NCBI GenBank assembly: GCA_023630585.1 | Contig: CM042562.1 | Location: forward strand, 5,843,184-5,907,183 | DNA length: 64,000 nt | Source: Cranoglanis bouderius | Lineage: Eukaryota > Chordata > Actinopteri > Siluriformes > Cranoglanididae | Direction: 5' to 3' | In this document: one piece after another, positions 56,192 through 64,000 of the stretch | Layout of the letters: every line of letters starts with the position of its first letter | Numbering within the stretch: the first letter of the stretch is position 1 | Translations under genes and position numbers: made by a program | Notes under the pieces: model-generated | Seen by the model: the letters and a program-made list of their open reading frames with translations, nothing else | Databases searched by the model: none | What the model was told of the DNA's origin: nothing

Positions 56192-56205
56192 CGCGCGCGC
56201 GCGCT
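56161..56205. repeat. (GT)n-(GC)n alternating tract before socs3 exon 1
   Basis: GTGTGT units pass into GTGCGTGCGCGCGCGCGC: about 45 bp of strictly alternating purine and pyrimidine, the kind of sequence that adopts Z-DNA under negative supercoiling. It lies some 300 bp upstream of the socs3 first-intron donor. Confidence 0.85.
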
Positions 56206-56400
56206 TGCTTACTGGAAGGCAAAGGGGTGGAGCCGTTCAGAAATATCAGTGGGCTCCGACTCTATGAAGAAAGCAAGACTTCCACTAACCCCTCATCAGG
56301 GGGAGACGTGAGAACGTTATCACACTACACAACATCGTCTGCCATAAAACCGTTTCCCGACAGCACCAATTTTAACAGCGGGGAAAGGAGCCCTCCAGAA

Positions 56401-56462
56401 GAGAGAGAGAGAGAGAGAGAAAGGTAGAGAGCTAGAGAGAGAGAGAGAGGGGGAGAGAGAGA
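56401..56462. repeat. (GA)n tract in the socs3 5' region
   Basis: About 60 bp of GAGA units with minor interruptions, directly before the presumed end of socs3 exon 1. It is probably part of the 5' UTR or core promoter. Confidence 0.85.
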
Positions 56463-56510
56463 CGTCCGTTTAAACACCACTACAATATTGGCTCGGATAA
56501 GACTTTCAAG
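56463..56510 (+). other. socs3: Probable 3' part of socs3 non-coding exon 1
   Basis: SOCS3 genes have a non-coding first exon followed by one coding exon. The stretch ending GACTTTCAAG before GTAACTG (56511) is a good donor, and the matching acceptor CTTTTTCCAG ends at 57219, giving a 709-bp intron. The transcription start itself cannot be placed from sequence. Confidence 0.5.
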
Positions 56511-57219
56511 GTAACTGTAAAGCTGATCTTTTTGCTCTTTTTTTTGTGTCCTATTGTAAAAATGTATTGTATGCAGATCATACAGGTGGACTGTATATTT
56601 GCGGATATTTGCGGGTCTGTACAGTATGTTTAGATTGTGCTACATTTCGGGAAGAGTCGGGGGGAAAATATTAGGTTTAAAGAAATAAATAAACTAACAA
56701 ACACAGGTTCCTATGTATTTGCGCAGCGGCAGTGTGGTGTTATTAGGAGATTTTCTGCTGGTATAAGAACGCGCTTTGTTGAAATAGTCTGCGATCGTGT
56801 TTGTAAATCCCACCACCATTGGTTAGGAAGACTACAGCACTACGGCTGCTTCGTGCTTAGTGGATGAAAAGGGGCTCTCTTGTCCCCTCTCTGCTTTTGT
56901 GTCGAGTTCACAGAGTATCTCCAATGCAACATGAGAAAGAGTCCGCTTGGCACGAATGAGGAAATGGGTCATTCACAATGAACTGGAGCACCCCATTCAC
57001 ACATCTCGCTCCAAAAGCCTGTGTGCGATCGAAGTGTTGCCTGTATCAGATATACACTCTCCGTATTGCTGCAGTTAACTAAAAATAAAGTGTCGATTGC
57101 ATGCCAGTTTATCTTTCTCCCTGACTATTAGCCTTATACCTTCGTAAGGACATCTTCAAGGATGTGCTGGCATCAATCAGTCATGCAAATATTGACACTT
57201 TGACCTTTTCTTTTTCCAG
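56511..57219 (+). other. socs3: socs3 intron 1 (5' UTR intron)
   Basis: GT at 56511 and AG at 57218-57219 after a pyrimidine tract (CCTTTTCTTTTTCCAG). No coding content. The second exon starts at 57220 and includes about 160 bases of 5' UTR before the start codon. Confidence 0.6.
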
Positions 57220-57378
57220 CTGCATCCCATACCCATTGAGCCGTCCTTGATTCTGGATGTTGAGGAGGCGCCGGAGCTGTGGGCATTGTGTTGGTGCTGC
57301 GTGGTGCCTGTGCACCCTGGCTGGGACGAGCCCGCGGCCCTGGACCCCCAAGCCGGGACGGGGCACGGGCAGAGCGCC

Positions 57379-58050
57379 ATGGTAACGCACAGCAGGCTCG
57401 ACGGCGCCATGAGCAGCAGCCCCTTCCAAGGCGGAGTACGCCTGCCTGCCCACCGCTACAAGACCTTCAGCTCCAGGGCGCAGTATCAGATGGTTCTGGC
57501 GGCTGTGCGCAAGCTGCAGGAGAGTGGCTTCTACTGGGACGCTGTGAGTGGGAAGGAGGCCAGCGCCCTGCTGAGCACTGAGCCACCCGGCACTTTCCTG
57601 GTGCGTGACAGCTCTGACAACCACCACTTTTTCACCTTAAGCGTGAAAACAGCCACGGGCACCAAGAACCTGCGCATCCAATGTAACGCCTGCTCCTTCT
57701 TTTTGCAAACGGACGCACGCAGCTTGCAAACTGTGCCACGTTTTGATTGTGTGCTGAAACTCATACATCATTACATGCCCTCTGCAAGAGAAGCAGGGGC
57801 CATGTCTGTAGTCCCATCTGGAGTGGATAGTGAAGGTGGCAGCAGTGGGGCAGATGGGAGTACATACTTCATTTACTCTGGAAAAGAGAAAATCCCACTG
57901 GAGCTGCTGCGCCCTCTGGCCTCCAGCATGTCCACACTGCAGCACCTCTGCCGCAAGACACTTAACGGCCACATAGATGTGTCTAGTAAACGGGACCAGC
58001 TGCCTCAGTCGCTCCAAGAGTTTCTTGAGGAGTATGATGCACCCATATAA
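57379..58050 (+). CDS. socs3: Suppressor of cytokine signalling 3
   Basis: SOCS3 is a cytokine-induced feedback inhibitor: it binds phosphotyrosine on receptors such as gp130, blocks JAK, and recruits elongin BC-cullin 5 for ubiquitylation. 223 residues against 225 in human, one exon. Start MVTHSRLDGAMSSSPF as in other SOCS3. The kinase-inhibitory region ends YKTFSS (about 28-33). The SH2 domain (about 37-140) has GFYWDAVSGKEASALLS, the phosphotyrosine-binding Arg in FLVRDSSD, SVKTATGTKNLRIQC and RFDCVLKLIHHYMP. A low-complexity Ser/Gly insert follows (about 143-167), where mammals have a PEST stretch. The SOCS box has TLQHLCRKTLNGH (elongin B/C) and ends LQEFLEEYDAPI. The frame stays open 44 codons upstream, but the family start is at 57379. 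Fish carry socs3a and socs3b; which one this is cannot be settled here. Confidence 0.97.
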   Translation: MVTHSRLDGAMSSSPFQGGVRLPAHRYKTFSSRAQYQMVLAAVRKLQESGFYWDAVSGKEASALLSTEPPGTFLVRDSSDNHHFFTLSVKTATGTKNLRIQCNACSFFLQTDARSLQTVPRFDCVLKLIHHYMPSAREAGAMSVVPSGVDSEGGSSGADGSTYFIYSGKEKIPLELLRPLASSMSTLQHLCRKTLNGHIDVSSKRDQLPQSLQEFLEEYDAPI

Positions 58051-59520
58051 CAACCATTACATGGTTCTGGAGCACAGAGGCTGAACCAGATATACAGAAC
58101 TGTGTGATGGGTAGTGGTGGAATTGACCAGCAAAAGCCCACAGGACGATGGAGAGCAGTGCAGTGTTACGAAGTCCTGGAGTTCAATAAGTGTATGAGTC
58201 GTCTGCTCTGAGAAGCTCTGAGCATCTATCAGTATTGCGGGCCAGCTGTAGCCTACTGTGCCTTCACCATCTATAGTGTGACCTTTGGCAGGGAGTTGCT
58301 GTTTGATGGACAGCACAAAGTATGGACTCGCATGCAATGGGATGAACAGCAGAGCAGCCAGGACCGAAAGCAGATGATCAGAGGCATTGTGCCTCCTACT
58401 TTTGGATTCTGTTCTTGGGTCTGTTTGGGGAAAAAAACAGAAACCCTGTCGAACATTAACACAACTGATAGGTTATCAGTACAAGGGTTGAATGTGCTGC
58501 TATGGCTGAGTTGCAGCCTTTGCTATATGAATAAAAAGCTCTCTCACACAGTTTCATCCCCAGTTGACACACTGACTGTTGAAAGAAGAGTTCTGGACGT
58601 CTGTGTTTGAGGGAGTGGCTAGCGTCGGCTGTTTTAAATGACATATACATTTCCACTGCAGGCTGCCAAACATAATTGCCTCATAGGTTGGTGTGGGGAA
58701 GTAAACGGAGCGGCTACTCACTACTGGCACCGCTGTGTCAACACTGGCAACTATGCGGGGTCACAACACAAGACTGATGTTTAAAAATGCATCAATACAA
58801 AGGATCAGAGTATACAAGAGCGGCCTCTGATATTACAGCAGTCTCAGAAGGAAAGCTTAGTGGACTGTTGTTGCTTTATTTTTGACAGGCAAAGTATCTC
58901 TGTTTTGCTGGGAAATGCCAGATGATAATAGAACATTCAACATGTTGGTGATGATATTACAATACAACACAAACTTCCAAGAGTTGACAGTTCATATACT
59001 GTGAAACAAAGCCAAGCACAGTATGCAAAACCCCTATTTACCGATCCTGGAGTTTGACATGGAGGATTGTGTTCCTCTCAAACTAGAGGCATTCCTTCTG
59101 TATGCGCTAAGAAGTAATCAGTCATGCCTCATATCCCTCATTCAGTAACAATGACGTAGTGTTTCTTCAACAGCACTTGCTGTCTACAATTAAATGAATG
59201 TATTGTAAGTCAGTGGAAGGGCTTATGGTTCAACTTATTATTGCTTTCTCGCTTTTTTGTATTTTGTCAAATAGAGACGATGTTTACATGTGTCACCACA
59301 AGAGGACAACATGTTTTTGTACTCTGTCTTTTATAAAGATTTGGCATCTTAAGGTCTAGTCTAATGACCCACAGTGCAAGCTTGAAAATCAGAAAACCTG
59401 AAAACAATGGCATTACAACACAAAATGCAGCAAGGAACTTTGCACATATTTATATTTATAAAATATTTCGATAATTTATATTAAAGAGTAATATTTTTAC
59501 AAAATGGATCTTGTGTGCTT
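58051..59520 (+). other. socs3: socs3 3' UTR, with poly(A) signals and AU-rich end
   Basis: An early AATAAA lies at 58530-58535. The more distal segment around 59448-59500 is strongly AU-rich (CACATATTTATATTTATAAAA, TTTATATTAAAG), resembling the AU-rich end of vertebrate SOCS3 messages, which gives short half-life. A full-length 3' UTR of about 1.4 kb is likely but not proven. Confidence 0.55.
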
Positions 59521-61181
59521 AACTTTTGTTCAGTCGGTTACTACGTTATTACATGCACATTTTTAAAAAGTACTTGCCATACTTCCCATTTACTACTCAT
59601 GACAAACACAGACACACACAATGATTAATATACCATATCACCTCTCTCTATGATGCACAAAAGTCTGAGGCTCACTTCATTCCTTCGCATTTCATGCCTG
59701 TGCTGTCAGGATGTCACCTTGTACATTCTGTTCAACTCAAAGCTGAGCTCTTTAAATTTTTTTCATGCGGATAATATAACTTAATCTACATCATAGCTAA
59801 ACTTGGGCATCTCACATCATGCCATAATGTCTCAGTGTAATGTGAAAACATTCAAATATGAATGTAACTATTCTAATGCTTACCATGAAATGAGAGTATA
59901 AAATGGGTTTAATTTACTGTTGTGTTCACAGGCCATAGAGATTCTGTATAGCATTAGCTCTAAGGATGAGACTCCAATTCTGCGCTCTTAATGTCTCATT
60001 GATTACCAACTCGTTGATTGATTATTTTGCACTGTAAGTAAAAGCTGTTATTAAACCTCTTTCTCTTCTTATTGTAATTGACACACCATAAAAGAAGTAG
60101 CAGATGAAAAACCACTTAATGTTAAATTGAAATTGAAATAAATGATCCACAAAAATAAATGATCCACGATCAAGATAGATGTTTGAAATGGTGAGACTTT
60201 GGTCGAGTGTTAGAACTTAAGCAAAACAAATCATTCTTTTGTTCATGAACAACATTCTTTCCCTAGAACTGAAATGCACATAGCAATTGCTATTATTACA
60301 GTGTCATCGTAGAAGAGGGCTTTTGAAGAATTAAATCAATAGAGTAATTAATTGTAACATGTGTTTGCACAGTCTCGGCTTACTCACTCAGTCATCAAGG
60401 CTTTACTCTCTTTGTGTGATATCGAAACAGTGAATAGATCTGAAGAGACAGATTTAATTTTTAAAATATGAATAATATATATACATACATACATATATAT
60501 CCCCAGTAGAAAAAACCCTGCAGTTTTTCTGTCATTGTTGACCAAGTTTACAGGCTGCTGTCTAGCCGCAGAGAGCTGCAGGTTCTCTGATTCACGCCTT
60601 AGGGTAGAGGCTGCTTTTTAAATTGTGCTTACACAATCTGAACTTGAGCCATCGCTTATCCATCTGCACAAAGTAAAGTTGAAATGCTCATCTCCTTCTT
60701 ACTTTTGTTTGTGCCAGAGCATTATGGGTAAATTCCATGCTCTTTAGAACCAGACATCCAAACAGAAGCCATGGTGTGGTTTTTTTTTTATGAGTGTGTG
60801 AGGAGGCTGGGAGTGTTACAAAGGGATGAGAGGTAGATTCAGTAACTGGTTATTGTTATGGGAAATGCTTGGCCAATGAGGCATGCACATGCAGTCCTGA
60901 AGACACACACAATGACAGCATCTCATAACACTGTCCTCTGGTGTATTCCTTTCATGTCATTTGGGAAATCACTTTTTTTTTCCATGCACTCGTTTAAGCT
61001 CCTCCTTCCCTCCATCCATCTCCTTCAAGGTCCAGAAACAAAAGCTGCAGTCACCGGGTCCACAGCTGAAGCAGTCAGAGCCAACGCCCGCCAAACACAA
61101 AGCCCCAGGGCCTTCGAGTTCCCGACAACCCCCCCCCCCCCCCAACAAATACAGCATTGTTTTTGTGTACACAAAATATCA

Positions 61182-61193
61182 CACACACGCACG

Positions 61194-61236
<43 letters not shown>

Positions 61237-61259
61237 ACACACACACACACGCACACACT
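61182..61259. repeat. (CA)n microsatellite
   Basis: About 39 CA units with a few CG and TA interruptions. Confidence 0.95.
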
Positions 61260-61887
61260 AAAGCACAGAAGCCAGTTTTGCTCCACATATGAGACAGGAA
61301 TCAAACTGCAGAGAGAGAGAAAAATTTGCAGAACTGCAATTCAGGAAGTTTACATTTCACAGCTATCAACACAAGGTGTAATCAGGACTTTCCTGTAAAT
61401 CAGCTCACTGACCTCTTTCTGCTCTCTACCATTCTGAGGGCGCTACAGTAAACTTCTTGACAGGAGATGTTCACTACTGCTGTGCACTGCGCTCTCCAGA
61501 GATTGCATTATGAAGTTTTCTGCAATCAGTGCTCATTTCCTGAAGTCAGCACACTTGAAGCTACACAGAAATTCATCCAGCTGTTTATCATTGTTATAAG
61601 AACTGTTATGTGTTTATAAGTTCTACATGAATGGGTGTAATCACATTCACACAGCCAGGTCTGATATACTATATTATACTACTAATGTACTACTGTACAT
61701 GGCATCAATAAATGTGCAAGATAAGCACATAATCAGTGTCTGTTAACTTGTACTGACTTATACTGTGCACATACTCTGTGCACTGAAGGCACAAGGTGAG
61801 ATTTTCTTAAACTGGTCGCTAGATTTGAAATAAAAACTGGTCTAATTCTATAATTGTATATGGAATATTGTATGTGTTACACATAAT

Positions 61888-61954
61888 TTATAGTACTGTA
61901 TATACAATATGTGTTTATACAATATATACACATATTGTATATACAGTACTATAA
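61888..61954. repeat. Perfect 27-bp inverted repeat with 13-nt loop
   Basis: The left arm 61888-61914 begins TTATAGTACTGTATATAC and the right arm 61928-61954 is its exact complement. The AT-rich hairpin could be a foldback element, a replication-prone cruciform site or part of a MITE. No transposon ends outside the arms were recognised. Confidence 0.9.
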
Positions 61955-62156
61955 AATCTAATAGTATGTGGATGAACCAAATGTAAACTGTTAAAAATCA
62001 CTCTAAAATTGTACAAAATATATACATTTTTATATTTTAATAGGATATGCTTTTAAACGTTTTGAAATATTTAGATGTTGAATAATGCAAAGTTTGTGGG
62101 TTCATAGAGTTTGAGTCTGAAGAAGCAGTGTTCTCACTTTTGCTGTGTGTATTCAA

Positions 62157-62158
<2 letters not shown>

Positions 62159-62195
<37 letters not shown>
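62159..62195. repeat. (GT)n microsatellite
   Basis: About 18 GT units; the reverse strand gives a Thr-His repeat in an otherwise unsupported frame. Confidence 0.95.
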
Positions 62196-62197
<2 letters not shown>

Positions 62198-63860
62198 GAA
62201 GCCTCACTGAGTGACTGGGAGTAACAGGACTCCAGAGGGCTGGTGTGTGCTGGGAAACAGTCCAGTCCTCTCGTGTGTCAGTCCCATATTGTGGTTGACC
62301 TAACAGGAAAGGAATGTGAGGTCGTTTTTTATACATCCTGTACGACTGCAGAGGCTCAGGGAAGACTGTGTTTTGAGTGCGTGTGTTTGTGTGTACATAA
62401 GCAAGAGTGTGAGAGGATGTGTGAAATGTGGAACGTATATGGAAATGAATGCTTAGCTTGTGTTGCATATTTATGTTCACCGAAGAAGAAGCAATCCACT
62501 GTATACACACCGCACTGTATGATTTAAAGGTATAGTCAGGGATTTTGGTAGAAGTTTGAAACAGTATATTCAAACAAATACAACCCCTAACATTCAGTGT
62601 TCTCTCTAAAGCTAGAACCATGAAGGTATTATACGAACCAGAGAGATTTGTTCGCATTTGCCCCTATTCATGTCAGTGTGGTTGGCTCACTAGTGCATTA
62701 TTCACAATATGGGTTCTGAGATGTGCCATCTTTGTTTATTAGAGCTTATTTCCTAGGAACATAGTTTGAGCCAATAAGCTAAATTGCTCATGGCATCTGA
62801 CTCACAATGTTAGAAACGATTAAAGTCTCTCCTGGGAGCAGATAATTTCTTGACAGTGGACTTAAGGTGAGAAGAACCTCATGAAATATTACAAAGACTG
62901 TTCTGACAGTATTCTGCAAATTCAGCCATGTTAATCTACTTTACTGTGTCTCAGTCCCCTCCACCTCTTTATGCAAATGTGGTTAATGCGACTCTGCAAA
63001 GCAGGTCAGCTTCACCATCATTTCTGCAGACTCGGTGACATCAGCATCAGGAAACTGCTATGAAAGCATCGCTGAACTCAGTGGCACCGTCCAGACAAAA
63101 CATGCACAGAGACACTCACACACCTACCGTACACACAAAAAATACCTAATTTGCCTAAAATGGGCTTGTTTAAGACTTTATTCCCAGTGGTCTATGATAT
63201 TCTAATGCGAGGGCTGTTGATTGGGCTGGTGTTGTGGGAGGTCACTGTGTGCAGGCTGGGATGAAAGATGGTTTGTGGGAAAGATTTACAGTAGGAACTC
63301 TGTGGCCAAACAATTAATGGCTTGGGGCCATTATGCGAGTGTGATGGGGAGAAAGGCACATTATGGAAGAACATATACAGTATATAAGGAATAAGGAACA
63401 TAGCTCTTACACTAACTTTCTATGGAATCGTGTAGCAGAGAGCTGTGACAGCGAGTCCACGTAGCTCATACACTGTGAGGATGATTTACCTCCTCTTATT
63501 TCTCATCATTCAAACTCCCTGCCTACTTTATCTACATGCCTATCACTGTGTTCCTTAATTGTAACCTGTCTCTCAACTTCTCCCAACCCCCAATACACAC
63601 TTGCACCCCCCCCCAACCCTTCCCCAACTAACACATGGTTCCCATTCCCTACTCTGTGCCATCAGAGCCTGGTTTCCAGGAAAGAGGCTTTTTAATTGAG
63701 TTGACTCTTTACTGCTTGCATATTGTGTTTGTGTGCCTGTGAGAAAGAGAAGCTGATTAAAGTATATATCATTTGTATTTGTACAAGCGAGCAAGAAAAA
63801 GAAGAGAGAGAGAAAGAGGGATAGAGAATAAAAGTAGTGCATGTGTTTGAGAGCGCTTAA

Positions 63861-63922
63861 ATATGTGTGTGTGTATGTGTGTGTGTGTGAGAGAGAGAGA
63901 GCGAGAGAGAGAGAGAGAGAGA
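63861..63922. repeat. (GT)n-(GA)n microsatellite
   Basis: GTGTGT units pass into GAGAGA units near the right edge of the window. Confidence 0.95.
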
Positions 63923-64000
63923 ACACAAGCAGGAAGGGGAGGTACAGAGCGGGAGCTCATGCTCTAACTCACGTTCCTTTACTGTAAGAACTCATTTCCC

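Larger units (their letters stand above)
54472..56460. other. Intergenic region between pgs1 and socs3 (divergent promoters)
   Basis: The two genes are transcribed away from each other, so about 2 kb here holds both promoters. Seen: a T/A run just upstream of the pgs1 ATG, a MITE-like fragment at about 55581-55665 (ACGTCCGAAACCGC ... TTAGGACGCAGC), a candidate STAT site at 55867-55875, and purine/GT repeats at 56156-56205. Confidence 0.6.
59521..64000. other. Intergenic region downstream of socs3
   Basis: 4.5 kb without a gene I can support. It holds microsatellites at 61182-61259, 62159-62195 and 63861-63922, a C-run at 61130-61142 and a perfect inverted repeat at 61888-61954. Open frames here (for example 60858-61292 and 62037-62657) run through repeats and have no domain. 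Confidence 0.65.

Noticed and set aside
60858..61292. 144-codon open frame downstream of socs3
   Set aside because: Its C-terminal half is the translation of a (CA)n repeat and a C run; the rest is not similar to anything I know.
62037..62657. 206-codon minus-strand open frame
   Set aside because: It runs through a (GT)n microsatellite (Thr-His repeats) and has no recognisable domain.

Overview
The window is nuclear DNA from a teleost fish, possibly an otophysan such as a catfish (species-level guess, low confidence). The evidence is vertebrate exon/intron structure with GT-AG junctions, many Tc1-like and MITE copies of kinds common in fish genomes, and the conserved vertebrate neighbourhood DNAH17 - PGS1 - SOCS3 in the same relative orientations as on human 17q25 (here +, -, +).

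Region 1 (738-31227, + strand) is the body and 3' end of an axonemal outer-arm dynein heavy chain gene of the DNAH9/11/17 group, called dnah17 by position. I traced 57 recognisable exons, about 9.7 kb of coding-like sequence, from the N-terminal tail to the natural stop. The gene is broken many times: six in-frame stop codons, at least six clear frameshifts, two destroyed splice donors, and whole blocks missing. The missing blocks are the entire AAA1 catalytic module, the exon carrying the AAA3 P-loop, and an exon of the C-terminal region. Most surviving exons still read well, so it looks like a fairly young pseudogene that has lost the parts that make dynein a motor.

Region 2 (32250-54471, - strand) is pgs1, the mitochondrial phosphatidylglycerophosphate synthase. 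It is intact: ten exons join in phase to a 533-residue protein with a mitochondrial leader, both HxK motifs and the conserved C-terminus. One intron uses a GC donor. The gene lies tail to tail with the dynein pseudogene, and its introns are full of transposons.

Region 3 (about 56460-59500, + strand) is socs3: a probable non-coding first exon, a 0.7 kb intron, a single coding exon for 223 residues (KIR, SH2, SOCS box) and an AU-rich 3' UTR. The sequence after it, to 64000, is intergenic with microsatellites and one perfect 27-bp inverted repeat.

The mobile DNA includes degraded Tc1-like elements (20849-22369, 22372-23200, 27553-29004, 35758-37884, 38400-39814, 48779-49717, 51730-53182), several MITE families, a solo-LTR-like element and nested insertions with readable target-site duplications. 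I found no CRISPR array, tRNA or rRNA. The three genes do not form a pathway; their linkage is old vertebrate synteny. No new molecular system was found. The most notable observation is the multi-step loss of dnah17 between intact conserved neighbours.
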